This document shows positions 1-6,638 of a stretch of DNA of 6,819 nucleotides, in pieces (the stretch's first letter is position 1; every line of letters starts with the position of its first letter). The DNA is taken from positions 1 through 6,819 of the forward strand of contig JOFO01000103.1 of assembly GCA_000721275.1 (NCBI GenBank). Reading direction: 5' to 3'. This stretch comes from Microtetraspora glauca. Its GTDB lineage: Bacteria > Actinomycetota > Actinomycetes > Streptomycetales > Streptomycetaceae. Made by a program: the position numbers and the translations under genes. The notes under the pieces are model-generated. The model saw nothing but the letters and a program-made list of their open reading frames with translations, made no database searches and was not told the origin of the DNA.

Positions 1-251
1 TTGGGCCGCACCACATGCAGCGACGGCGGAACCACGCCCCGCTCCATCGACAGCAGCACCTTCACCAGACCCGCCAGACCAGCCGCCGGCTCCAGATGAC
101 CCACGTTCCCCTTCAGCGAACCGATCGCACAGAACTGCGAACGATCCGTCAGCGCACGCCACGCACGCGTCAGCCCCTCGACCTCGATCGGATCACCCAG
201 ACTCGTCCCCGTACCATGCGCCTCCACCATGCCGATCGACTCCACCGCCGC
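1..251 (-). pseudogene. C-terminal part of a ketosynthase in a shifted frame (partial, runs off the left edge)
   Basis: In the frame reached by a shift of two bases from the main gene, the minus strand reads AAVESIGMVEAHGTGTSLGD and continues through QFCAIGSLKGNVGHLEPAAG to the window edge. Both KS catalytic histidines are here: HGTGT (codon 218-216) and KGNVGH (codon 98-96). It is the expected continuation of KS2, less about 73 residues that should separate ALSPSG from SIGMVEAHG, including the PFD...PGEG core segment. The QFCAIGS wording is typical of trans-AT KSs. Codon use differs from the rest: 18 of 79 codons end in T, against 3 of 68 in the middle part of KS2. It may come from another KS, or be the true end of this gene joined wrongly. 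Confidence 0.8.
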
Positions 252-3200
252 GAGCGGCCGGAGGGCGACAGGGCGCGCAGGTTCCGCATGGCGACGTAGT
301 GCAGCGGGGACATGGCGACCCGGACACCGGCGACGAGGGCCTGCTCGCACTCCCCCGCGCGGATGCTGCGCACCGCCGTGTGCAGCGCCACCAGCGACGA
401 CGAGCACAGCGTGTCGATCGTCATGCTCGGCCCGTGCAGATCCAGGAAGAAACTCACCCGGGGCGGCAGGCCGGCCGACTCCACCGCCTCCCAGGTGGTG
501 CGGAGCAGCCAGCGGGCCTGCGGGTCGAGCGCCTCGGCCTGCTTGGGGAAGAAGTCGAAGAACCGGGCGTCGAACTCCTCGACGCCGTCGAGGAACCCGC
601 CCATGTCCGGCTCCCGCCCGTCGGCGTACCGGCCCCAGCGGCGTGCCGGCGCGGGGCCGACCAGGTCGCCCGACCCGGCCAGCACGTCCCACAGGCCCTG
701 CGGGTCCGTGGCGCCGGGCAGGGCCACGGCCATCCCGATCACGGCCACGTCGTCGGCGGAGGCGGCCTCGCCGGGGTCCGCGCCGTAGAGCGCGGCCGGG
801 TCGGCGGCCTGGACGGTGGCACGCGGCGCGGCTCCGGCGGCGGGCGCGGCCTCGGCCCCGGGCCGGCCGAAGGCGTCCTCCGGGGCCAGTTCGGCGACGT
901 GGGCGGCGAGGGTGCGGCAGTCGGCGGCGTCCAGGACGTCCGTCGGGCTGAGCGGCACCCCGTACCGCTCGTCCAGGTCGGCGGCGACGGCCGTCGCGAG
1001 CATGGAGTCGATGCCGACGGCGGACAGCGAGGTGGTCGCGGTGATCCGGGGGTCGTGCAGGGCCGCCCGCACCACCTCGACGACGGCCGCCTCGGCCGCC
1101 GCGAGCCGCGCCGAGCGGGGCGCGGGCGCGTCGGCGGGGGCGCCGGTGCCGGTGGCGGTGGCGCCGGCGGCGCTGCCGGTTGCCGTGGAGGACGTGCTCC
1201 CGCCCGTGGTGTTGCCGGTCACCGTCCGGTACTCGACGCCGTCGAGGCGGACCAGGACCCGGCCGTCGGCCGCCAGCAGGCTGGCGTCACCGCGCCGTAC
1301 GCCGTCGGCGCCCGGTTCGGCACCGTCCAGCAGCACGAACGCGGTACGCGCGGGGTCGCCCCAGCGCGCCGCCCGGTCGATGGAGACCGGCAGGAAGGTG
1401 CCGGTCGGTGCCTCGGGGTCGGCGAGCGTGAGCACCGCCATGGCCTGGAGGGCGGCGTCGAGCGCCGCCACCTCGGCCTCCAGGGGGCCGCCGGCCGGGA
1501 TGCCGACGCGGGCCAGGACCCGGCGGGGGCCGTAGTGGACCTCGGCGATCGACTGCAGCGGGGCCGTCAGCTCCATGCCCTTGGCGGCGAACCAGGCGTA
1601 GAGGCCCGCGGGTGCCAGGTCGCGGCCCAGTTCCGCGCGCAGGGCGTCCAGGTCCGCCGGGGCGGGCGCGGGCCCGGCCTGGGCGGCGCCGGTGGTGAGC
1701 CGCGCGATGGTGCGGCCGGCGTGCCGGAAGGCGGCCGGACCGGTGCGGCCCGGCTCGTCCAGGTCGCTGGTCAGCGCGTGCGGGCCGCTCCCCCGGCCGG
1801 TGAAGGCGACAGCGCGCAGTTCGCCGGCCGCCCGCAGTCCGAGGGCGAGGGGCACGGCGCCGGGCACGGTGTCCTCGCCGAGCACGCGGTGTGCGCGCGA
1901 GAGCCTGCGCACCGCCTCGGCCACGTCCTCGCCACGGGCCGCGGCCGACGTGCCCGAGGGCGTGGTGGCGGCGGTGACGGTGGCGGCCGTGGTGCTGGCG
2001 GCCGCGCCGAACGGGTAAGGCGGCAGCGGCCGGCGGCGTACCGCCGGGTCCGGGTACACGGACGCCCAGTCGACGGCCTTGCCCCCGGCGTGGCGCAGGG
2101 CGTGGACGCCGAGCCCGGCCGTCGCGCTCTCCACCACGGCGGAGCCGCGCACGACGGTGCCGGGAGCCCGGTCCGCGAGCCGCAGGGCGTGGTCCAGTCC
2201 GGCGCCGATCTCCTCGGCGTCGCCGCCGAGCACGGCGATCCGGTACGCCCGGTGGTCGCGTCCGACGGCGCTGGAACGGCACAGTTCCCGCAGGACGGAG
2301 GCGGTCTCCCCGCGTAGCAGGGCCCGCGTGTCCGCGATGCGCCGCAGCAGGGCCTCCGGGGTGTGGCCGGAGAGGACGAGCAGGTGCTCGCCCGGGGCGC
2401 CGTCCGCGTGGGCGGCCTCGGCGGCCGGTCCGCCGCCGGTCCCGCCGGAGCGGTCGCCTCCGACGTACTCCTCGACGACGACGTGGGCGTTGGTGCCGCC
2501 CATGCCGAAGGAGCTGACGCCGAAGCGTCGCGGCCCTGCCGAGGTCCACGGGCGGGGCTCGGTCGGGATCTCGAACGGCCCGGTGGACAGGTCGAGGTGG
2601 CTGCTGGGCTTCTCGAACCCGGCGACCGGGGGGATCTCCCCGTGCCGCAGGCACAGCAGGGCCTTGACGAGTCCGGCGAGCCCGGCGGCGGGCTCCAGGT
2701 GCCCGATGTTGCCCTTGACGGCGCCGAGGTGGCACGGACCCTCGCGGTCGGGGTCGCCGCCGAACACCTCGGTGAGGGCGGCGATCTCGATGGGGTCGCC
2801 GAGCCGGGTCGCGGTGCCGTGGGTCTCGATGAGGGAGATGTCGGCCGGGGCGAGCCCGGCGTCGTCCAGCGCCGCGCGGACGACGGCCGCCTGGGCCTCG
2901 CTGCGGGGCACGGGCAGGGCGCTGCCGCGTCCGCCGTGGTTGACGGCCGTGCCCCGGACGACGCCCCAGATCAGGTCGCCGTCGCGCTCCGCGTCCGCGA
3001 GCGGCTTCAGCAGGACGGCGAGGGCTCCCTCGCCGGGCAGGAAGCCGTCCGCGTGCTCGTCGAAGGGCTTCGGCAGGCCCTCCGACAGGGCGCCGAGCTG
3101 GCTGAGGCTGCGGTAGTACCACGGGGTCAGGCCGACCTGGCAGGCCGCCACGATCGCGGCGCCGCAGTGGCCGGCGCGGAGCGCGGCGACCGCCTGCTGG

Positions 3201-6200
3201 AGCGCGACGAGCGAGGACGAGCAGAGGGTGTCCACGGTCTGTGAGGGGCCGGTGAGGTCGAGGACGTAGGAGATCCGGTTGGCGAGCACCGCGTTCATGG
3301 AGCCGAGCGCGGTGTGCGGGCCCACGGTCTCCAGTCCCCGCGTGTCGCGGTGGTGGGTGTAGGTCGCGCCGACGAAGACGCCGATGTCGCGGCGGCCGGC
3401 GAGGCCGGCGTCGTCCCGCACCGCCCAGGCGTGCTCCAGCAGCAGCTTCTGCTGGACGTCCATCTCCTCGGCCTCGCGCACGGAGATGCCGAAGAAGGCC
3501 GGGTCGAACCGGTCGGCGCCGGAGAGGAAGGCGCCCTTGCGGCAGTACGTGCCCGTCATGCGGGGCCCGCGCTGCTCGTAGTGGGCGTCGACGTCCCAGC
3601 GTTCGGCGGGTACGTCGGTGAAGGCGTGGCCGCCCGCGCGCAGCAGCGGCCACAGCTCCGCGACGCCGCCGGGCGCGCCGGGGAGGTCGCCGGACACGGC
3701 GACGACGGCGATGTCCAGGTCGCGTCCGCCGGGCGCCGGGCGCCGGGGGCGGCGCGGGGCGGCGGGGGCGGGGACGGCCTCGGGAGCGGTCGCGGGACCG
3801 GCTTCGGACCGGGCCGCGCCCTCGGAGAGGGCGGACTCGGCGGACCGGGCGGACCCGGTGTCCTCGGCAAACCCGGCGGGCCGGGTCGCCTCGGCGGCGG
3901 TCTCGGCCGCCGCCCCGGGGGTCTCCCCCCCGGCCGGCTCCGGCAGGGCCGCCGCCGCGCCGTAGCGCTCGGTCAGCGCCTCCGCCAGTTCGTCGAAGGC
4001 GCCGTACTCCAGGAAGAGCGTGGCCGGGAGGCTGACGCCCCATCGGCGGGACAGCGCCTCGGACAGCTCGACGCTCATGATCGAGCTCATGCCGTACTCC
4101 GACAGGGGCGCCTCGCGGTCGAGGGACGCGACCCCCAGCCGTTCCACGAGGAACGCCGCCAGCGCGTCGGCGACGCGCTCCACGGCGTCCCCGGCGGCCG
4201 CCCCGGCGCCGTCGGCATCCCCCGCCTGCCCGGAGACGGCGGCGCCGCCCCCCGCGGGTGCGGCGGCGGAGGCCGGGGCGGAACCGGCACGGACCTCCGG
4301 GTCGTCCAGCTCGACGATCTCGGTGCCGGCGTCCGGGTGGGCGATGACGAGCTGCCGAGCGGGCCGCTCCGTCCCCAGGACGGCCATGAGGGCGTCCAGG
4401 CCCTCGGCGGTGGTCAGCGGCCGGACGCCGCGCGCCCGGAGCTGGTCCGCGACGGCGGTGCCCATGCCGACCTCGCCCCACAGGCCCCAGTCGACGCTGA
4501 GCCACGGCGCGCCGTGCGCGTGGGCGTAGCCGTCGAGGTAGGTGTTGGCGGCGGCGTAGCCGCCCTGCCCGAGGTTGCCGAAGGTGCCGGAGACGGAGGC
4601 GAACAGCACCGCGAAGTCCAGGTCCAGCCCGGCGACGGCGGCGGCCAGCTCGCGTACCCCGTCGGCCTTGGGCCGCATCACGGCCGCGACGTCCTCGGCG
4701 GTGGCGCTGCGGATCAGCCCGTCCTTGAGGGTGCCCGCGGCGTGGATGACGCCGTGCACCTCGCCGTGCTCCCGGCGCATCCGCTCCACCAGGGCCGTCA
4801 GGGCGCCGGGGGCGGTGATGTCGGCGCTGTAGGAGACGGCCAGGCAGCCATGGGCGGCGAGGGCGGCGGCCCGCTCGTCGGAGCCGGGGTTCCCGCCGGA
4901 GCGGGAGACCAGCGCGATGACGCCGGCGCCCTCGCGGGCGAAGCGCTCGGCCACCTCCAGGCCCAGGCCGCCGTGGCCGCCCAGGACGAGGTAGCGTCCG
5001 CCGGGCCGGATGGGGCCCTGCCCGGCGGGGCGCGGCGGGGTGTACGCCGAGCGGTCGCGCACCCGGACGGGCACGTGCCGGACGCCGTCGCGGTAGCCGG
5101 TCTCGACGGGCCCGCGGGCGTCACCGAGTTCCGCCACGAGGGCGGGCAGCAGGGTGCCGGGGGCGCCGCCGAGGTCGACGACGCGCGGGCGCAGGCCGGG
5201 GTACTCGATGGCGGCGGTGCGCATCAGGCCCCACAGGGCGGCGCGGGCGGGGACCGGCCGGTCGCCGTCGGCGACGGGCTGGCCGTCGCGGGTCACGACG
5301 AGGAAGCGGGACTTGCGCTGCCGCTCGCCGAGGGTCCGCAGGGCGGCGAGGCAGGCGTACAGGCCGAGGCCCAGCTCCTCCTCCTCGCCCCGGCCGCCGT
5401 CGGCCGGGCCGTCGGCGTTCCACAGGTGGACCACGCCCGCGACGGGGTCGCCGACCTGCTCCCACAGCGCCCGGAAGGCGTCCGGGTCGAGCCGCTCCAG
5501 CGTCAGCCGGTCGGGGCCGTAGGCGCCGTCCGTCGACGCGGCCGGGCCCGCGGCGACCTCGACGACGCGGGCGCCGTCGGCGCGCAGCGCCTCGGCGGCG
5601 CCGGTGCCGAGGCGGTCGGCCGGGCCGTGGTGGAGGACCACCCAGGTGCCGGTCGCCGCCTCGCGGCGGGCGGCGTCGCCCTCCTCGGGGCGCCAGTCGA
5701 TGCGGGAGACGGGCAGCGGCTCCCGCCGGACGGCGGCCGGGTCGGGGGTCCGCGCCCCGCCGGCCTCCGTGGCGGAGGCCGGCGAGGCGGCGGCCGTCGA
5801 GGCCGCCGCGCCGGGCGTGCGCGTCACGGTGGTCGTACGCCGCATCCGCACGCCCTGGAACTGGGCGAGGACGTCACCGGCGGGGCCCAGCAGCAGCGCG
5901 TCGGCGGTGGCGTAGGCACCGTCGTCGCTCGTGCGGCGGACGTGGACGGTGACCTCTCCCGTCAGCGCCGACAGGTCGGTGAAGAGGGCGAGCCGCTCCA
6001 CGCCGATCGGCAGCATGGGATACGGGCCGTCCTCGCCCGTCAGGTCCTGCAGGGCGCAGCTGACGACCTGGAAGACGCCGTCCACCAGCAGCGGGTGGGC
6101 GTACCAGGGCATCGGTTCGGCGTCGGACCGCAGGGTGGCGCGGGCCGTTCCGCCGTCGCCGACGGACAGCGTGCGGACGGTGCGGAAGTCGGGACCGTAC

Positions 6201-6625
6201 TGGAGTCCCTCGCGCTCCCAGCCGGTGTAGAGCCGGTCCGGAGCGATGTCCCGGGCGGCGGGCCCGTGCTCCGCGTCGGCGCGCGGGGGCCGCGCGTCCG
6301 CCGGGAGGAACCGTCCGGCGCCGGTCGACAGCTGCTTGCGGCTGCCGGCCGCGACGGTGGTCAGCTCGAAGCGGGTCCGGTCGGTGCCGGGGGTCACGTC
6401 GAGGCGGACCGGCGCGGTGGCCCGGTCGGCGATCATCAGCGGGCGGAGGAACGACACGCCGGTCAGCTCCAGGGGAGCGAACGGCCGGCGCCTCGCAACG
6501 CCGACGAGCGCCATCTCCAGCTGCACGGCGGCGGGCAGCAGCCCGGTCCCCGCGGAGCGGTGCTGGGCGATGAAGGGCTCGTGGCCCGTGAAGGTCTTGT
6601 CGTACGTCTCGGCGGGATGCGTCAC
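170..6625 (-). CDS. trans-AT modular polyketide synthase, DH-KR-ACP-KS-DH-ACP-KS, broken at its 3' end
   Basis: A multidomain PKS subunit of 2151 codons as read. Approximate domain order by residue: DH1 8-262, KR 307-765, ACP1 812-884, KS1 968-1388, post-KS linker to 1540, DH-like domain 1560-1802, ACP2 1838-1912, and a damaged KS2 from 1958. No AT domain follows KS1, so malonyl loading must come from a free-standing AT. The protein would work in the cytoplasm on chains carried by ACP phosphopantetheine arms, taking over from the upstream PKS whose gene overlaps it. The start is a GTG that overlaps the upstream TGA. The annotated end is unreliable: residues after about 2124 are a run of Arg and Trp unlike any PKS, while genuine KS sequence continues in another frame to the left edge. 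Alanine-, proline- and serine-rich linkers separate the domains. The family is certain; the product is unknown. Oxazolomycin, kirromycin, lankacidin and glutarimide-type systems are possible relatives, but I cannot choose between them. Confidence 0.95.
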   Translation of the reverse strand: MTHPAETYDKTFTGHEPFIAQHRSAGTGLLPAAVQLEMALVGVARRRPFAPLELTGVSFLRPLMIADRATAPVRLDVTPGTDRTRFELTTVAAGSRKQLSTGAGRFLPADARPPRADAEHGPAARDIAPDRLYTGWEREGLQYGPDFRTVRTLSVGDGGTARATLRSDAEPMPWYAHPLLVDGVFQVVSCALQDLTGEDGPYPMLPIGVERLALFTDLSALTGEVTVHVRRTSDDGAYATADALLLGPAGDVLAQFQGVRMRRTTTVTRTPGAAASTAAASPASATEAGGARTPDPAAVRREPLPVSRIDWRPEEGDAARREAATGTWVVLHHGPADRLGTGAAEALRADGARVVEVAAGPAASTDGAYGPDRLTLERLDPDAFRALWEQVGDPVAGVVHLWNADGPADGGRGEEEELGLGLYACLAALRTLGERQRKSRFLVVTRDGQPVADGDRPVPARAALWGLMRTAAIEYPGLRPRVVDLGGAPGTLLPALVAELGDARGPVETGYRDGVRHVPVRVRDRSAYTPPRPAGQGPIRPGGRYLVLGGHGGLGLEVAERFAREGAGVIALVSRSGGNPGSDERAAALAAHGCLAVSYSADITAPGALTALVERMRREHGEVHGVIHAAGTLKDGLIRSATAEDVAAVMRPKADGVRELAAAVAGLDLDFAVLFASVSGTFGNLGQGGYAAANTYLDGYAHAHGAPWLSVDWGLWGEVGMGTAVADQLRARGVRPLTTAEGLDALMAVLGTERPARQLVIAHPDAGTEIVELDDPEVRAGSAPASAAAPAGGGAAVSGQAGDADGAGAAAGDAVERVADALAAFLVERLGVASLDREAPLSEYGMSSIMSVELSEALSRRWGVSLPATLFLEYGAFDELAEALTERYGAAAALPEPAGGETPGAAAETAAEATRPAGFAEDTGSARSAESALSEGAARSEAGPATAPEAVPAPAAPRRPRRPAPGGRDLDIAVVAVSGDLPGAPGGVAELWPLLRAGGHAFTDVPAERWDVDAHYEQRGPRMTGTYCRKGAFLSGADRFDPAFFGISVREAEEMDVQQKLLLEHAWAVRDDAGLAGRRDIGVFVGATYTHHRDTRGLETVGPHTALGSMNAVLANRISYVLDLTGPSQTVDTLCSSSLVALQQAVAALRAGHCGAAIVAACQVGLTPWYYRSLSQLGALSEGLPKPFDEHADGFLPGEGALAVLLKPLADAERDGDLIWGVVRGTAVNHGGRGSALPVPRSEAQAAVVRAALDDAGLAPADISLIETHGTATRLGDPIEIAALTEVFGGDPDREGPCHLGAVKGNIGHLEPAAGLAGLVKALLCLRHGEIPPVAGFEKPSSHLDLSTGPFEIPTEPRPWTSAGPRRFGVSSFGMGGTNAHVVVEEYVGGDRSGGTGGGPAAEAAHADGAPGEHLLVLSGHTPEALLRRIADTRALLRGETASVLRELCRSSAVGRDHRAYRIAVLGGDAEEIGAGLDHALRLADRAPGTVVRGSAVVESATAGLGVHALRHAGGKAVDWASVYPDPAVRRRPLPPYPFGAAASTTAATVTAATTPSGTSAAARGEDVAEAVRRLSRAHRVLGEDTVPGAVPLALGLRAAGELRAVAFTGRGSGPHALTSDLDEPGRTGPAAFRHAGRTIARLTTGAAQAGPAPAPADLDALRAELGRDLAPAGLYAWFAAKGMELTAPLQSIAEVHYGPRRVLARVGIPAGGPLEAEVAALDAALQAMAVLTLADPEAPTGTFLPVSIDRAARWGDPARTAFVLLDGAEPGADGVRRGDASLLAADGRVLVRLDGVEYRTVTGNTTGGSTSSTATGSAAGATATGTGAPADAPAPRSARLAAAEAAVVEVVRAALHDPRITATTSLSAVGIDSMLATAVAADLDERYGVPLSPTDVLDAADCRTLAAHVAELAPEDAFGRPGAEAAPAAGAAPRATVQAADPAALYGADPGEAASADDVAVIGMAVALPGATDPQGLWDVLAGSGDLVGPAPARRWGRYADGREPDMGGFLDGVEEFDARFFDFFPKQAEALDPQARWLLRTTWEAVESAGLPPRVSFFLDLHGPSMTIDTLCSSSLVALHTAVRSIRAGECEQALVAGVRVAMSPLHYVAMRNLRALSPSGRSRRWSRSAWWRRMVRGRVWVIRSRSRG
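252..754 (-). other. N-terminal and middle parts of ketosynthase KS2, with an internal gap
   Basis: KS2 opens normally (VAVIGMAVALPG, then ALDPQARWLLRTTWEAVESAG) and includes the active-site C2074 in DTLCSSSLVAL. Between LPPR (to R2056) and VSFFLDLHGPS (from V2057), near position 458, about 38-40 residues are missing compared with KS1. That segment should hold the GVFVG strand and part of the dimer interface. The frame is kept across this gap. After LRALSPSGR (R2124, position 256-254) the frame is lost and a second, larger gap follows. As read, this could not fold as a working KS. Either the sequence is misassembled across similar KS repeats or the domain is truly disrupted. Confidence 0.85.
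890..1114 (-). other. Acyl carrier protein domain ACP2
   Basis: A carrier domain between the DH-like domain and KS2. The phosphopantetheine serine is S1874 in VGIDSMLAT, with the normal Asp before it, unlike ACP1. It would carry the product of the KS1/DH-like module to KS2. There is only one carrier here, not the tandem pair often found in beta-branching modules. Confidence 0.92.
1115..1219 (-). repeat. Thr/Ser/Gly/Ala low-complexity linker
   Basis: About 35 residues between the DH-like domain and ACP2, with a run resembling TGSAAGATATGTG, encoded by repeated GGCGCCGGTG-like units on the plus strand. It is a flexible tether with no domain, and a region where repeat length errors are likely in both replication and assembly. 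Confidence 0.5.
1220..1948 (-). other. Dehydratase-like domain (DH2) in a module without KR
   Basis: A shortened double-hotdog domain of about 240 residues between KS1 and ACP2. HRVLGEDTVP (H1579, G1583, P1588) satisfies HxxxGxxxxP, and DAALQ (D1723, Q1727) satisfies DxxxQ. The distance from His to Asp is 144 residues, against 160 in DH1. The DH segment LQYGPDF is replaced by MELTAPLQSIAEVHYG, so the tyrosine and GPxF signature is missing. The module has no KR to make its substrate. Possible roles are: a DH supplied by a KR in trans; a DH acting on an earlier hydroxyl, as in dehydrating bimodules; double-bond migration, although those domains usually lose the Asp; or a B/X branching domain as in rhizoxin and glutarimide synthases, which sits in the same KS-B-ACP order. 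I cannot decide between these from motifs alone. Confidence 0.7.
1958..2005 (-). repeat. Thr/Ala-rich simple-repeat linker after the YPF motif
   Basis: Sixteen residues made almost only of Ala, Thr and Ser, with an imperfect TAAT duplication (STTAATVTAATTP), encoded by imperfect tandem GGTGGCGGC-like units on the plus strand. It is a flexible spacer ahead of the DH-like domain and a likely site of copy-number slippage. Confidence 0.45.
2006..2461 (-). other. Post-KS flanking linker without acyltransferase
   Basis: About 150 residues follow KS1, starting with a Gly-rich stretch, then HLLVLSGHTPEALL and KAVDWASVYPD, and ending at LPPYPF (1534-1539). In cis-AT synthases an AT of about 300 residues would sit here between two linker pieces. 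In trans-AT synthases the pieces are joined, as seen here. The same ending (LPTYPF) is seen in the upstream protein. This is the main evidence for the trans-AT type. Confidence 0.85.
2462..3724 (-). other. Ketosynthase domain KS1
   Basis: A full-length KS of about 420 residues that receives the chain from ACP1 and would condense or transfer it to ACP2. The catalytic triad is complete: C1135 in DTLCSSS, H1269 in ETHGTAT and H1309 in KGNIGHLEP. It closes with the usual FGMGGTNAHVVVEE. Some positions depart from consensus: DVQQK for DPQQR, WAVRDDAG for WEALEDAG, and HGTAT for HGTGT. Because both His residues are kept, it does not look like a non-elongating KS0, which commonly loses the HGTGT histidine. 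It is followed by a linker rather than an AT. Confidence 0.93.
3728..3973 (-). other. Low-complexity interdomain linker between ACP1 and KS1
   Basis: About 82 residues rich in Ala, Glu, Ser and Pro, ending in a basic PRRPRRPAP segment just before KS1. No domain is recognisable. It is a flexible tether of the kind seen between PKS modules, but long, and the DNA is highly biased with short imperfect repeats. Confidence 0.6.
3974..4192 (-). other. Acyl carrier protein domain ACP1 with atypical GMSS motif
   Basis: A four-helix carrier domain lies between KR and KS1. The phosphopantetheine serine is S848 in YGMSSIMSVEL. The residue before it, Asp in nearly all carrier proteins and used in recognition by the phosphopantetheinyl transferase, is Ser here (S847). 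The surrounding hydrophobic pattern and the later LPATLFLEYGAFDELA helix look normal, so the domain is probably functional. ACP1 would hold the enoyl chain made by DH1 and KR and hand it to KS1. Confidence 0.88.
4331..5707 (-). other. Ketoreductase domain KR, probably B-type
   Basis: This NADPH-dependent ketoreductase reduces the beta-keto group on ACP1. The structural half (about 307-530, opening SRIDWRP) is followed by the catalytic half, with the nucleotide-binding loop GGHGGLG at 549-555. The catalytic set is present: K653 (MRPKADG), S677 (FASVSG), Y690 and N694 (GYAAAN). D635 in AGTLKDG sits where the second Asp of the B-type LDD motif lies, and the residue eight before the tyrosine is Phe rather than the Trp of A-type KRs. 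A B-type (D-hydroxy) product is therefore expected, which suits a following DH and usually gives an E alkene. The stereochemical call is inferred from established fingerprints. Confidence 0.9.
5840..6604 (-). other. Dehydratase domain DH1
   Basis: This double-hotdog dehydratase would remove water from the beta-hydroxyacyl-ACP made by the KR that follows. The first active-site motif HxxxGxxxxP is complete as HRSAGTGLLP (H22, G26, P31), and the second, DxxxQ, is complete as DGVFQ (D182, Q186) within HPLLVDGVFQ. The LQYGPDF segment between them is also typical of active DHs. The stretch YDKTFTGHEPFIAQH aligns with the usual trans-AT DH opening, but the HPL residues expected just before it are at the end of the upstream protein. 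The catalytic residues suggest an active enzyme, provided the fold tolerates that break or the two proteins join there. Confidence 0.9.
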
Positions 6626-6638
6626 TGTCCCTCGCTCC
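6622..6638 (-). promoter_or_regulatory. GTGA stop/start overlap with ribosome binding site
   Basis: Read on the minus strand, GGAG (6638-6635) lies nine bases before a GTG (6625-6623) whose last two bases belong to the upstream TGA (6624-6622). This is a standard coupled start in high-GC operons and decides the start of the large gene: it is the first usable start, and it lies just ahead of the DH motifs, with the catalytic His at residue 22. There is no room for a separate promoter. The alternative is that the overlap marks a one-base frameshift inside a single longer gene, because both sides carry parts of one DH domain. Confidence 0.7.

Noticed and set aside
170..172. TGA taken as the natural end of the large gene
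   Set aside because: The 27 residues before it do not resemble any PKS, while good KS sequence with both catalytic histidines continues in another frame to the left edge.
1115..1219. GC-rich repeats as a CRISPR array or regulatory repeat
   Set aside because: The units are short, imperfect and in frame, and they encode a Thr/Ser/Gly/Ala linker; there are no spacers of constant size.
1220..1948. Calling DH2 a pyran synthase or double-bond-shift domain outright
   Set aside because: Those variants usually replace the Asp of DxxxQ (and, for shift domains, often the Pro of the first motif); both motifs are complete here, so such a call is not supported by residues.
2006..2461. Possible acyltransferase domain after KS1
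   Set aside because: The stretch is only about 150 residues and has no GHSxG active-site motif; it is the joined flanking linker of a trans-AT module.
2462..3724. KS1 as a non-elongating KS0
   Set aside because: C1135, H1269 and H1309 are all present, whereas KS0 domains commonly lose the HGTGT histidine.
1287..4505. Second long minus-strand open frame of 1072 codons in another frame
   Set aside because: Its translation is an Arg/Pro-rich low-complexity string typical of a shifted high-GC frame, and it overlaps intact KR, ACP, KS and DH domains in the true frame.
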